A stretch of DNA of 64,000 bases from Marinomonas mediterranea MMB-1 (GCF_000192865.1 NC_015276.1:2852001-2916000), one strand, 5' to 3'. Counted from the first letter of the stretch, positions 27,956-37,437 are shown. Numbers and translations: made by a program. Notes: generated from the letters alone by a model not told the origin.

Positions 27956-28717
27956 TTAGGACTTTTTACGATTCAGAAAGGCGTCTATTCTCGCTTTAAC
28001 TTCTTCGCTCGTTTGAGTAATACCGCACAGCAATGATTCCGTATATAACCCTTGATCTGCCGCCATGCTTTCAATATTACGCAGCCCTGTTGTCATAGCC
28101 CAATTGGAGTACTTTGAATTTTTTGCAATGCCTTGTGCGATTTCAAAGGCTTTTTGTAATGCTTGACCCTTTTCAACAACATAGTGGCCAAGTCCGATAC
28201 GATAGCCTTCTTGGGCATCGACGTTTCGGCCCGTTAGCATCATTTCTGTCATTCGACTTGTGCCAATGACTTTCGCAACATTGACCGATGCGCCGCCACC
28301 AACAAAGATACCGTGCTTACCTTCTGGCAAACGATAAAACGTAGTTTCGTCTGTTACACGAACATGTGCCGTAATCGCCAGCTCCAATCCGCCACCTATA
28401 ACAGCACCGTGCATCGCCGCAACAACCGGAATACCAGAGTTTGTAATGTGTCCAAATACGCGATGCCACATATTAGAATGCTTAACGACTTCAAACGGCT
28501 CACGTGCTTTATGTTCCGCAAGATCCAGTCCCGAACAAAACTCTGGACCACTGCCAGAAAAAACAATTACGCTGACGTCATCAGGAAGGTTGATAAAAGC
28601 ATGCTCTATTTCTAAACATAAGCTGTCGTTAATCGCATTTTTCTTTTCTGGTCGATTTAACTCAAGGTGACCGACACCGTTGTCTACAGTGAAATTAATA
28701 AATTTGTATTCGCTCAT
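27956..28717 (-). CDS. Crotonase-family enoyl-CoA hydratase
   Basis: A 253-aa crotonase. The oxyanion-hole segments are FCSGLDLAEHK and AAMHGAVIGGGLELAITAHVR, and acid/base candidates lie in GGGLELA and LPEGKHGIFVGGG. It should add water across the 2,3 double bond of an enoyl-CoA. A hydratase-lyase of the feruloyl-CoA type is a possible alternative. A dehydrogenase and a thiolase in the same operon favour simple hydration followed by beta-oxidation. It lies 23 bp upstream of the SDR gene. Confidence 0.82.
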   Translation of the reverse strand: MSEYKFINFTVDNGVGHLELNRPEKKNAINDSLCLEIEHAFINLPDDVSVIVFSGSGPEFCSGLDLAEHKAREPFEVVKHSNMWHRVFGHITNSGIPVVAAMHGAVIGGGLELAITAHVRVTDETTFYRLPEGKHGIFVGGGASVNVAKVIGTSRMTEMMLTGRNVDAQEGYRIGLGHYVVEKGQALQKAFEIAQGIAKNSKYSNWAMTTGLRNIESMAADQGLYTESLLCGITQTSEEVKARIDAFLNRKKS

Positions 28718-28750
28718 AGATACCTCTGTATTATTATTCTTTGAATGCGA

Positions 28751-29959
28751 TTAACGGTCCGAAACTCGTACAACCGTTGCCATTCCAGTGTCGCCTGCGG
28801 CACAACCTGTAAACAGTCCATAACCACCACCTTTAAGCACTAATTCCTCGATCAATTCGATGATCGCGCGCATACCGGTTGGGCCTTGAGGATGCCCCCA
28901 AATAAGCGAACAACCAAAGTTATTCATTTCCATCACATCAATTGAGAATGCTTTTGCTAGCGCAACATCATTGACCGCAAACGGGTTGTGCGTTTTGATG
29001 GCTTTTACATCCTTCATTTCGATGCCCGCCATTGCTAATGCACGTTTTGACGCTTCTATAGGTGCGGCAGGCATGTGTGCCAATTTATCGCGAGCTTGGC
29101 CAAAACCAATCAGTTCAACTTTAATTTCTGGTCGCGTGGCCAATTCTTGTGCTCTTTCAGAACGGCACATAATGACAGCTGCGTTACCGTCAGCTGGATG
29201 GGTTTGGTTCCCGTAGGTCACCACACCGCCTTCCATAATAGGTTTGAGTTTTTGCAGCCCTTCAAGCGTGGTTGGGAAAACACCTTCATCGCCAGTGAGA
29301 ACCGTGTCTTCTTTCTTAAAATTAGGCGTTGGAACCGACATAGGCAACGTCATAAAACGCTTCTGAAACGCTTGATCGTCTTTTAGCGCATCTTGATATT
29401 GCTCATAACGACGTACCGTAACGTCATCCAGCTCTTCACGAGTGATATCAAATTGCTTCGCAACGTTTTCACCCGTTTGCAACATGGAATGCCCACCAAC
29501 GCAGTCGTTCATCATGTTGTAGAAGACTTGATCCTCAGTTTTACCCTGCCCTCCAATGCCTCTAGGGTTTGGATAGTAAATATTAGGCCCATTTGAGCAA
29601 CGATCCGCAGTCATAATTAATGACACGTCACTTAGTCCACAATCGACTTCTGTCGCTCCGGCAAACAGAACTCTTGCTCCAGTTGCACAAACCTGATTTA
29701 TGGCATGGCCTGGTGTTCGTGTTGCACCGAGTTCATGAAGTGGCCATGGCGCACCGTTAAAAGACTGGTATTGATTTATCGTGATACCCAATACACCCGA
29801 ATCAAAAATTTCCGGATCAATAGCACGCTTCGCTAATTCTTGTTTTGCAACGTGAGCGGCAAACTTCATAGAGTGCAGGTGCTGAAGAGAGCCCTGCCAT
29901 TTTGTAAAGGGCGTAGACCAGTACGCACCATAAGGAATTTCTACATTCGAAAAAGCCAT
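28751..29959 (-). CDS. Thiolase (SCP-x-like acyl-CoA thiolase)
   Basis: A 402-aa thiolase expected to split a 3-ketoacyl-CoA with free CoA, releasing acetyl-CoA. The nucleophile Cys is in NQVCATGARVLFAG (about residue 91). The C-terminal catalytic set differs from classical thiolases: HNPF replaces NEAF, followed by GHPQGPTGMR and GCAAGDTGMA. The His-containing variant recalls the SCP-x thiolase branch. It sits between the CoA-transferase and crotonase genes in one operon. The preferred chain or ring substrate cannot be read from the sequence. Confidence 0.82.
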   Translation of the reverse strand: MAFSNVEIPYGAYWSTPFTKWQGSLQHLHSMKFAAHVAKQELAKRAIDPEIFDSGVLGITINQYQSFNGAPWPLHELGATRTPGHAINQVCATGARVLFAGATEVDCGLSDVSLIMTADRCSNGPNIYYPNPRGIGGQGKTEDQVFYNMMNDCVGGHSMLQTGENVAKQFDITREELDDVTVRRYEQYQDALKDDQAFQKRFMTLPMSVPTPNFKKEDTVLTGDEGVFPTTLEGLQKLKPIMEGGVVTYGNQTHPADGNAAVIMCRSERAQELATRPEIKVELIGFGQARDKLAHMPAAPIEASKRALAMAGIEMKDVKAIKTHNPFAVNDVALAKAFSIDVMEMNNFGCSLIWGHPQGPTGMRAIIELIEELVLKGGGYGLFTGCAAGDTGMATVVRVSDR

Positions 29960-30045
29960 CTTGCTTGCCTCTTATTCTAATTCTTTAAGCTTGAGCCGCA
30001 CATAGGACAACGGCTCATTTTGTTAATCACCTTGATAATTGCGGT

Positions 30046-31602
30046 CTACCCAATAATGTATTTTTCAAGACCGCCCCAACTCTCCTGAAAGATTTCTTCA
30101 GGCATGGTTTTCAGGTCTTCAGCAATAATAGGAGTGAACGCCATAGCACTTAATACATCACGCTCCAAATCCAATCCCGGTGCAATCTCTGTCAACACCA
30201 TGCCTTCTTCTCTTAACTCTAAAACACACCGTTCGGTAATAAATAAAACAGGTTTTTTATTTGCTTGAGCGACCGCGCCACTAAAGGTTATATGGTCGAC
30301 AGATTGGACAAACTTCTTAACTTTTCCTTCTTGAATCACCTTCGCTTGGCCGTTTTCAAACGACAATTTGGCTCCGTTCTCTAGCGTTCCGCAAAAGACC
30401 ACTTTTTTGGCACTTTGAGAGATATTGATAAAACCGCCGGGGCCGACGACTTTAGGACCAAATTTACTGACATTTAAGTTGCCTAACTGATCAGCCTGAG
30501 CCAATCCTAAAAATGCGATATCAAGACCACCGCCATCATAAAAATCGAATTGGGCTTCGTGTTCAATGATGGCATCTGCGTTCCACGCCGCTCCGAAATC
30601 AGGACCTGACGCAGGAATGCCACCGTACGTGCCAAGCTCGGTTGTTAGCGTAAAGTGTCGAGTGACTTGCTCTTCCGCTGCGACACTGGCAACTCCATCT
30701 GGCATCCCTATTCCCAAGTTCACCATGACATTTGATTCAAGCTCCATCGCAGCGCGGCGAGCAATGACTTTCCTATCGCTGAAAGGCATGGGAGGAATAG
30801 CATTTAAAGGAACACGAGAATTACCCGCTAAGCCGGGGTTGTAAGTTGTTCCGATGGTTTGCATGTGATCTTCTTCCGGTGCCACTGTGATGTAATCCAC
30901 CAGTACGCCCGGAACTTTCACTTCTTTCGGGTGGATAGAATGACGCTCAGCAATGAACTTAACTTGCGCAATGACAATGCCGCCTCTGTTCTTGACCGCC
31001 TGAGCCATCGGTAAAATTTCAGCCAACATCGCTTCTTCTTCTACAGACAAATTGCCGTCTTCGTCCGCTGTCGTTGCACGAATCACAACCACATCGAGTG
31101 GGAAGGTTTTGTACAATAGCCACTCTTCCTCTTCGATTGAGATTCGCTTGACCAAATCTTCTTTCGCAAGGGAGGTTACCTTTCCGCCGCTAACCAGTGG
31201 ATCGACGTACGTTCCCATACCGATTTTCGTAATAACACCCGGTTTATTTCCGGCGATCTGACGCCACATGGTTGTCAGAACGCCCTGAGGGAGAAGGTAA
31301 GCCTCTATCTCATCTTCTGATATCATGTTCGCCATTTTGGGCGCTTGACCTGTATGTCCGGAGATAAGTCGCTTAACAAGGCCTTCATAAGCAAGGTGAG
31401 ACATCCCCTTTCCTTTACCATCACCACAACCGCAATCGTGAATTAATGTAAGATTTTGTGGATGTCCTGTTTCCAAAAAGCGTTGTTCAACTGACTTTGC
31501 GACCGCTTCAGCAAAGAAAGACATACCAATAGTTGACCAAGCGACGGAGGCGTTATCGGGGATGAGTTCCGCCGCTTTTTCCAAAGAAATTATCTTGCTC
31601 AT
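30046..31602 (-). CDS. Family I acyl-CoA:acetate CoA-transferase (YdiF-like)
   Basis: A 518-aa fused alpha-beta CoA-transferase that moves CoA between carboxylic acids through a glutamyl-CoA intermediate. The probable catalytic Glu is in TTELGTYGGIPASGPDFG (about residue 325). LGIGMPDGVASVAAEE and PGGFINISQSAKKVVFCGT are family hallmarks. It is the first gene of the operon, with a palindrome about 55 bp upstream that could be an operator. It may activate the incoming acid with acetyl-CoA as donor, saving ATP, or recycle CoA from the aromatic product. Confidence 0.86.
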   Translation of the reverse strand: MSKIISLEKAAELIPDNASVAWSTIGMSFFAEAVAKSVEQRFLETGHPQNLTLIHDCGCGDGKGKGMSHLAYEGLVKRLISGHTGQAPKMANMISEDEIEAYLLPQGVLTTMWRQIAGNKPGVITKIGMGTYVDPLVSGGKVTSLAKEDLVKRISIEEEEWLLYKTFPLDVVVIRATTADEDGNLSVEEEAMLAEILPMAQAVKNRGGIVIAQVKFIAERHSIHPKEVKVPGVLVDYITVAPEEDHMQTIGTTYNPGLAGNSRVPLNAIPPMPFSDRKVIARRAAMELESNVMVNLGIGMPDGVASVAAEEQVTRHFTLTTELGTYGGIPASGPDFGAAWNADAIIEHEAQFDFYDGGGLDIAFLGLAQADQLGNLNVSKFGPKVVGPGGFINISQSAKKVVFCGTLENGAKLSFENGQAKVIQEGKVKKFVQSVDHITFSGAVAQANKKPVLFITERCVLELREEGMVLTEIAPGLDLERDVLSAMAFTPIIAEDLKTMPEEIFQESWGGLEKYIIG

Positions 31603-31656
31603 TACAATCCCTCATTGATTTTTTCTATTTATTTGCAAGGGTAAAAACCACTCTTT

Positions 31657-31675
31657 TAGTTGTATAACACAACTA
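31657..31675. promoter_or_regulatory. Palindrome in the divergent CoA-transferase/TRAP promoter region
   Basis: TAGTTGT (31657-31663), 5 nt, ACAACTA (31669-31675). The size and position suit a MarR-type operator between the divergent catabolic operon and TRAP transporter genes. The marR gene of this cluster has a related TTGTATTACAA at 35138-35148 upstream of it. That this MarR protein binds both sites is inference. Confidence 0.45.
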
Positions 31676-31880
31676 TTATAAAAACAAACATTTTTGGCTG
31701 TGTTTGCATTTTTTGAATACCGTCGGCGAAAAATTAAGCGTAGAGTTCATTGCAAATAAGCTAGGGCTGTGTCAAAAATATAGATAATCTTGAACCGTTT
31801 TGTGTTGATGCCGTAAAACAGTTCATTTGTTACGCACAAGAACACTAATTAAAACAAAAACAATCCTAAGGTGGTTATCG

Positions 31881-32933
31881 ATGAAAAAGTTGAAAGCAAA
31901 CGCTCTGGCTCTTTTAGCTGGTACAGTTTTATCAACAAGTGCATTACTCCCGGCACAGGCATTCGCAGAAGCTGAATATACATTCAAGCTTCATCACATG
32001 CTTCCTCCTATGTCTAACGCACAAGCTAATTTCCTAAAGCCATGGGCTGAGAAAATCGAAAAGCAATCCGATGGTCGAATCGACATCGAGCTTTACCCAG
32101 CGATGCAATTAGGCGGTAAGCCACCACAGCTATTTGACCAAGCTCGTAAAGGGATTGCAGACATTACTTGGACGGTTGGTGGATACACGCCAGGCCGTTT
32201 CCCAAAAGCAACCGCATTTGAGCTGCCATTCGTGCCTCTTTCTGCACGAATCACAAGTATGGCTCTGCAAGAATACGCAGAGACTGAAATGCAAGATGAA
32301 CTGAAAGATGTTCACGTATTGGCTCTTCATACGCACTTCCCGGGCTCTTTCCATTCTCGTGAGAAAGACATCAAAACAATGGAAGATTTGGACGGCCTAA
32401 AAGTAAGAGCGCCAAACAAAATGATGGCCGGCGCATTGGGTATCCTTGGTGCAAATACGGTCTTTATGCCTGTTCCATCAATGCCAAGTGCCTTATCTAA
32501 AGGGGTAATTGATGTAACAGCGTTACCATTTGAAGTTGTTAAACCTCTTAAAATCCATGAACTTGCACCACATCATACAGAGTTCAAAGGTGATCGCGGG
32601 TTCTATACTCAGTTCTTCATATTCTCAATGAACAAGAAAGCCTACAACAGCCTACCGGACGATCTTAAGAAAGTGATCGACCAAAACTCAGGTGTACCAC
32701 TAGCAGGCTTTATCGGTGATGCATTTGATGCATACGAAATCGGTGCACGCAAAGATGCAGTCGATCGTGGCAATACGTTCAGCACAATCGAAGGAGCGGA
32801 ATACGATCGTTGGAAAGAGACGCTTGCACCCGTTACCGAGAAGTGGATTGAAGACATGAACGATGACGGATACGACGCAGAACGTCTACTTGAAAAAGCA
32901 AAAACACTGATCAAAAAGTATGAGAACTTCTAA
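31881..32933 (+). CDS. TRAP transporter substrate-binding protein (DctP family)
   Basis: A 350-aa periplasmic binding protein for a sodium-driven TRAP importer of carboxylic acids. The signal peptide ends near the PAQAFA/EAEYTF junction. The mature part starts with FKLHHMLPPMSNAQANFLKPW and has LDGLKVRAPNKMMAGALGILGAN; the Arg there (in KVRAP) is the usual carboxylate-binding residue. The ATG at 31881 follows AAGGTGG; an upstream in-frame extension lacks a ribosome-binding site. It is divergent from the CoA-catabolism operon. The ligand is probably an aromatic or other organic acid. Confidence 0.9.
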   Translation: MKKLKANALALLAGTVLSTSALLPAQAFAEAEYTFKLHHMLPPMSNAQANFLKPWAEKIEKQSDGRIDIELYPAMQLGGKPPQLFDQARKGIADITWTVGGYTPGRFPKATAFELPFVPLSARITSMALQEYAETEMQDELKDVHVLALHTHFPGSFHSREKDIKTMEDLDGLKVRAPNKMMAGALGILGANTVFMPVPSMPSALSKGVIDVTALPFEVVKPLKIHELAPHHTEFKGDRGFYTQFFIFSMNKKAYNSLPDDLKKVIDQNSGVPLAGFIGDAFDAYEIGARKDAVDRGNTFSTIEGAEYDRWKETLAPVTEKWIEDMNDDGYDAERLLEKAKTLIKKYENF

Positions 32934-32971
32934 CTCTCGTTTACTGGCACTTCTGTAAAAAGCCACCTATT

Positions 32972-33000
32972 CTGTCGGACGACGACCTGTCGTTCGACAG
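32972..33000 (+). other. Hairpin between dctP- and dctQ-type genes
   Basis: A 12-bp stem, CTGTCGGACGAC (32972-32983) with 32989-33000, has one G-T pair and a 5-nt loop, and no following T-run. Such hairpins after binding-protein genes usually protect the upstream mRNA, so that the binding protein is made in excess over the membrane subunits. Confidence 0.6.
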
Positions 33001-33129
33001 CTTCAACGAACCATTGCTAAACGTTTATTTTAAATAATTTAAGATATGACTAGTGCTCAGTGTTATATAAAGCGCCATCAGGTTTGATGCGTTTTAAATA
33101 AACATGGGCAAATGATCAGGTGCTGTACG

Positions 33130-33636
33130 ATGACTCTATTTACTGCTGATGTAAGTAAAACCCCTTTAGGAAAGCTCGCGTATGTTTTTGCGCTCATGGG
33201 CGGACTCGTTATTTTTAGCATTGCCGCTGTCACGGTTATAAGTATCGTGGGTAGAACAACGATTGGCCAATCAGTGGAAGGCGATTATGAAATCACTGAG
33301 ATGGGGTTAGCTATTGCGGTCTTTTTCTTTCTACCATTGTGTTATGTGCGACGTGGACACATCGTCGTCGACCTCTTTACGGCTCATTGCACAGACAAAA
33401 CTATTCGCTTTTTAGATTCCATTGGCGATCTTCTTTTTACGGTATTTTCCATTGTTTTTGCCTATCGATTAGCTCTCAGTGGCATAGAGGCAAATGAATA
33501 TTTTGAGCAATCTATGATTTTAGAATTACCCGCTTGGTGGATGTACGTCGCAGGGGTCATATCCATGTCGCTTTGCAGCGTATGTGGTTTATACAATTTA
33601 ACGGCGGCGGTTCTAGGAGGTAAACACAATGACTAA
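33130..33636 (+). CDS. TRAP transporter small membrane subunit (DctQ family)
   Basis: A 168-aa membrane protein with four predicted helices, the small permease partner of a TRAP system. Conserved features include EITEMGLAIAVFFFLPLCYVRRGHIVVDLF in the central helices and PAWWMYVAGVISM near the end. The ATG at 33130 has an AGG site about 9 nt upstream; an in-frame ATG 18 nt earlier is possible. Its end overlaps the DctM gene by 8 nt. Confidence 0.87.
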   Translation: MTLFTADVSKTPLGKLAYVFALMGGLVIFSIAAVTVISIVGRTTIGQSVEGDYEITEMGLAIAVFFFLPLCYVRRGHIVVDLFTAHCTDKTIRFLDSIGDLLFTVFSIVFAYRLALSGIEANEYFEQSMILELPAWWMYVAGVISMSLCSVCGLYNLTAAVLGGKHND

Positions 33637-34948
33637 CATTGAATTAGCGTTTGTCATGATGGGCTTACTGCTTGTTCTTATGAGCATACGGATCCCAATC
33701 GCTGTCTCCATGATGGTGTGTGGTGCCATTGGTTATTCTTTTATTGGCGGCACACCTGCCCTCATGGAATACTTAGGAACATCACCGGTTTCGAAGTTTT
33801 CAGGTTATGATCTGTCGGTTGTTCCTCTGTTTCTCCTAATGGGAGAGCTGGCGACACGCTCCGGCATTACCGCAGAGCTTTTCAAAACATGTAATACGTG
33901 GATCGGACGTCAACGCGGTGGTATAGCAATGGCGGCCGTAGCGGGATGCGCGGCTTTCGGAGCAATCTGTGGCTCCTCCTTGGCGACCGCTTCAACCATG
34001 GGTAAAGTTGCCTTACCCGAAATGAAACGCCTTAAATACTCAGGCAGCTTAGCTGCTGGGGCATTGGCTGCTGGTGGGACATTAGGTATTTTAATTCCGC
34101 CGTCTATGGTATTGATCATTTTTGCCGTTTTAACCGAACAAAATATTGCAAAAATGTTCATCGCTGCATTCATTCCAGGTTTTTTAGCGGCATTTGGATA
34201 CATTGTTGCAATCGCTGTGTACGTACGTATTTACCCAGATTCTGGGCCTCGCGGTGAAAAAACAACCTTCATGCAAAAGCTAAAATCCACAAAAGATGTC
34301 TGGCACATCACAGGGATTTTCTTAGTCGTACTTGGAGGAATTTACTTTGGATTATTTACCCCAACAGAAGCCGCTGCGGTAGGCGTAATTCTTACAGCAT
34401 TGCTTGCAATAACTCACGGTAAAATGCGTACGGACGGACTTTTGGAATGTCTAACGCGCACAGCGGTTTCCTCTGCCATGATTTTCTTTATCGTGTTGGG
34501 TGCCGACCTCTTCAGCGTATTTATTGCGTTGTCTAAACTGCCTGACATGGGTGTTGAGCTTATCTCTAACTCTGGATTGTCTCCTTACACTATTTTGGTG
34601 TTAATGCTGCTCACGTACTTGGTAATGGGGTGTTTTCTAGACAGCCTTGCAATGATTCTACTGACGATTCCGATCTACTTCCCTATGATTATATCGATGG
34701 ATTTTGGAATACCTGTAGAAGATCTCGGCATTTGGTTCGGCATACTGGCTTTGATCGTTGTAGAGGTTGGATTGATAACCCCGCCAGTCGGTATGAATGT
34801 CTTTATCATCAAATCATTTGATAAAGATCTTAAACTGAAAGAGTGTTTCAAAGGTGTCGTACCCTTCCTTATCTCTGATGTGGTTAGGGTCGCTCTTCTG
34901 ATCTTATTCCCAAGCATTACACTTGGCCTCGTCCATCTGATTGCTTGA
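33629..34948 (+). CDS. TRAP transporter large permease (DctM family)
   Basis: A 439-aa permease with about twelve helices, the sodium-coupled transport channel of the TRAP system. Family blocks are visible: VPLFLLMGELATRSG, FGAICGSSLATASTMGKVALPEM, GGTLGILIPPSMVLIIF, FGLFTPTEAAAVG and VEVGLITPPVGMNVFI. It overlaps the small-subunit gene. With the binding protein 700 bp upstream it makes a complete three-part importer next to the CoA-catabolic operon. Confidence 0.93.
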   Translation: MTNIELAFVMMGLLLVLMSIRIPIAVSMMVCGAIGYSFIGGTPALMEYLGTSPVSKFSGYDLSVVPLFLLMGELATRSGITAELFKTCNTWIGRQRGGIAMAAVAGCAAFGAICGSSLATASTMGKVALPEMKRLKYSGSLAAGALAAGGTLGILIPPSMVLIIFAVLTEQNIAKMFIAAFIPGFLAAFGYIVAIAVYVRIYPDSGPRGEKTTFMQKLKSTKDVWHITGIFLVVLGGIYFGLFTPTEAAAVGVILTALLAITHGKMRTDGLLECLTRTAVSSAMIFFIVLGADLFSVFIALSKLPDMGVELISNSGLSPYTILVLMLLTYLVMGCFLDSLAMILLTIPIYFPMIISMDFGIPVEDLGIWFGILALIVVEVGLITPPVGMNVFIIKSFDKDLKLKECFKGVVPFLISDVVRVALLILFPSITLGLVHLIA

Positions 34949-35259
34949 TTGTAAAAACAATGTAGCGGGAAGCAAACGCTCAATTTTTGATGCGATGCTT
35001 CCCGCTGTTGAATCGACCAGAATTAAAATAAGCTAACCCTGAATTTAGTCCAGATAATCTATTAAGAGCCAAATAATCTCTGAACAATTCTTCTGATATA
35101 CGCTGAAAAGGAAGTCAGTTTTCATGTTAATTGCAATTTGTATTACAATCACACCCTTACGTAATCTATAAAACCCCTAAATAAAAATATCGTCATTGCA
35201 AGTAGATGCTATTAACCTAAAAAATAACAATCGATTACGAACTATTTCTAAGGAATGCT
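34949..35259. other. 311-bp gap with one long hairpin and a possible operator
   Basis: A hairpin with stem AGCGGGAAGCA (34964-34974 with 34996-35006) and further inner pairing follows the DctM gene, without a T-run; it may end or stabilise the TRAP mRNA. Farther on, TTGTATTACAA (35138-35148) lies about 110 bp upstream of the marR start and is a candidate autoregulatory site. No coding region is supported. Confidence 0.5.
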
Positions 35260-35715
35260 ATGTCACCCGAAAACAAAGATGCAGATAACAAAATTGATTA
35301 CGGTCTACTCGATAAGGTCGTCGGATACCGTCTAAGAAGAGCACAAATGAACTTCTTCGCTACCTTTAGCGAAGTCTTCTCGGATTTAGGCATTAGCCCT
35401 GGTTTATTCGCAGTGATCGCTCTTGTGGAGAGCAACCCTGGAAGAACACAAACCGCAATCGCTCAAGCCTTAGGCAATGACAGATCCGCCATGGTCGCAG
35501 CGGTAGATAAGCTTGAAAAAATGAAAATCATTGAACGCCGACCTTCAAAATCAGACCGTCGCTCATATGCATTGTATATGACTCAAACAGGAAATGACTT
35601 TTTCAAAACAGCGAGCAAACGAGTCATGGATCATGAAAAAGAGATGACCTCTTGTTTAAAAGACGAAAAAGAGGTCGCTTGGCTACTGGAAACACTGAGA
35701 ACCCTTTCAGACTAA
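35260..35715 (+). CDS. MarR-family transcriptional regulator
   Basis: A 151-aa winged-helix regulator. The DNA-binding part runs from about residue 45 to 105 (GRTQTAIAQALGNDRSAMVAAVDKLEKMKIIERRPSKSDRRSY), with the wing DRRSYALYMT. N- and C-terminal helices form the dimer. Its place beside a phenylpropanoid-type CoA ligase operon recalls CouR/FerR, MarR proteins that respond to hydroxycinnamoyl-CoA thioesters. That ligand and its targets are inferred. The ATG at 35260 follows AAGGAATGCT. Confidence 0.85.
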   Translation: MSPENKDADNKIDYGLLDKVVGYRLRRAQMNFFATFSEVFSDLGISPGLFAVIALVESNPGRTQTAIAQALGNDRSAMVAAVDKLEKMKIIERRPSKSDRRSYALYMTQTGNDFFKTASKRVMDHEKEMTSCLKDEKEVAWLLETLRTLSD

Positions 35716-35774
35716 GCTACTATACAAGACCCTGAATATCGGTTCGATTGGCCCCAAATAAATGCAGGGAAGCA

Positions 35775-37181
35775 TTAGAAAAATATCTTCTTAAGCATTT
35801 TTTTAAGCGTTGTATTTAAAGGCGGATAAAACAAGTGTCCAGTATAAAATTTACCTTTTATATGGATCGGCTTAGCCTTCGATAAACTCAAAAAACCTTC
35901 TGGTCCGTGGTATTGCCCCATTCCCGACTCTCCTACACCACCAAACGGCAAATCGTCTTGAATCAAGTGAAACAAAGTATCATTAATACACACGCCACCA
36001 GAATGTGTTTTATCTAACACGGCGCGTTGAGCCACCTTATCATCGCTAAAACAATACAGGGCTAACGGACTAGGTCGATCATTTATAAAATCCAGTGCGT
36101 CGGCTAATGTATCGTATGCGATGATAGGCAAGATAGGCCCAAATATCTCCTCTTGCATTAAATCTGGCGCACCCTCTATTTCGCTGACTAAATGTAATGA
36201 CAGTTTTTTCGTCTTTGAAAAGTCTTCATTGGCCGGATTAAGCTGTATGACATTCGCACCTTGTAATTTCACATCTTCAATCATCTTTTCAAGACGAGCT
36301 TTGTGTTCTTCTGAAATGATCGATGTATAGTCTTGATTGTCTACAACAGAGGGATACATGTCTTGAAAGGCGTGCTCGAGTTCTTCTAAAAAGCAATTTA
36401 CCTGTTCTTTGGGAACCAGCGCATAATCAGGTGCGACACATGTCTGACCGCTGTTAACGCACTTTCCGAAGCAAATTCTTTGCGCCGCTTTTCTAATATT
36501 GAAATCTTCACATACTAATGCAGGGGACTTTCCCCCTAGCTCAAGTGTAACCGGAGTTAAATTCTTCGACGCCGCTTCCATAACCTTCTTACCCACACTG
36601 GTTGATCCAGTGAATATAAGATGATCCCAAGCCATTGAAGAAAAATAAGCAGCGAAATCAGCGTCACCCTCAACAAGGGCAACGTGTTCAGGCGGAAATG
36701 CTTTTTCGACAATATGCTGCAATACTTTGTTGGTCTCGGGCGTCAGTTCTGACGGTTTTATGATGGCGCGATTACCTGAAGCTAATGCATAGATTAATGG
36801 CACAAGTGCCAGTTGAATGGGGTAATTCCAAGGAGACATGATCCCAACAACGCCCAAAGGCTGATACTCCACTTTATTTATCGCTGGCCAATAAACAATG
36901 CCAACCTTTCGTAAAGACGGTCTCATCCATTTCTTGAGGTGTTTAGATACATACTTAATCGCATCAATGCACACCTGTATTTCTGCTATATTCGTTTCAT
37001 CTGTGGAACGCCCACCAAAATCGGTATCAACAGCTTCAATTAATGCATTATGGTTTTCATATATTGAGTGCTTAAGCTGATTAAGGTTATTTAACCGGAT
37101 CGACAAAGGTTCATTGGGTTGAGCTAAGAAAGCCTTTTTTTGAGTGTCAAGAAGCGAATCAAGTTGTAAAAAAGGATTCAT
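35775..37181 (-). CDS. Coniferyl-aldehyde-dehydrogenase-like aldehyde dehydrogenase
   Basis: A 468-aa class-3-type aldehyde dehydrogenase, expected to oxidise an aldehyde to its acid with NAD(P)+. Conserved blocks: MSPWNYPIQLALVPL near residue 114, FTGSTSVGKKVM, VTLELGGKSPALV with the general-base Glu, and NSGQTCVAPDYAL with the nucleophile Cys (about 244). The C-terminus is hydrophobic and basic (FYPPLNTTLKKMLKKIFF), typical of the coniferyl aldehyde group and possibly membrane-associating. Coniferyl aldehyde would yield ferulate, a substrate for the ligase of the neighbouring operon. Confidence 0.83.
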   Translation of the reverse strand: MNPFLQLDSLLDTQKKAFLAQPNEPLSIRLNNLNQLKHSIYENHNALIEAVDTDFGGRSTDETNIAEIQVCIDAIKYVSKHLKKWMRPSLRKVGIVYWPAINKVEYQPLGVVGIMSPWNYPIQLALVPLIYALASGNRAIIKPSELTPETNKVLQHIVEKAFPPEHVALVEGDADFAAYFSSMAWDHLIFTGSTSVGKKVMEAASKNLTPVTLELGGKSPALVCEDFNIRKAAQRICFGKCVNSGQTCVAPDYALVPKEQVNCFLEELEHAFQDMYPSVVDNQDYTSIISEEHKARLEKMIEDVKLQGANVIQLNPANEDFSKTKKLSLHLVSEIEGAPDLMQEEIFGPILPIIAYDTLADALDFINDRPSPLALYCFSDDKVAQRAVLDKTHSGGVCINDTLFHLIQDDLPFGGVGESGMGQYHGPEGFLSLSKAKPIHIKGKFYTGHLFYPPLNTTLKKMLKKIFF

Positions 37182-37437
37182 AGCGGACCTTTAAAGTTAT
37201 TTCATCAAGACATTAATATGCACCAAAAACATATGATTTACAAAAGCCAATAACTAATGCATTATAATAGTCTATGAATATATACGCTTTAATAAATATA
37301 GATTATGAAAATATAAACATATGCGTCGTTATATAATCGACCCCCTTCAAAATGTAATTTTAATGTAAAAAATGATTTAATCTTTGTTCTTTTTTTAGGA
37401 GAATAGACGAAACTGATTATTTCTTGGGCACTGCTTT

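Noticed and set aside
31603..31880. Sigma-70 promoter for the TRAP genes (TTGCAA at 31750 and TAGATAAT at 31781)
   Set aside because: The spacing between the two boxes is too long for a normal promoter, so I do not claim it.
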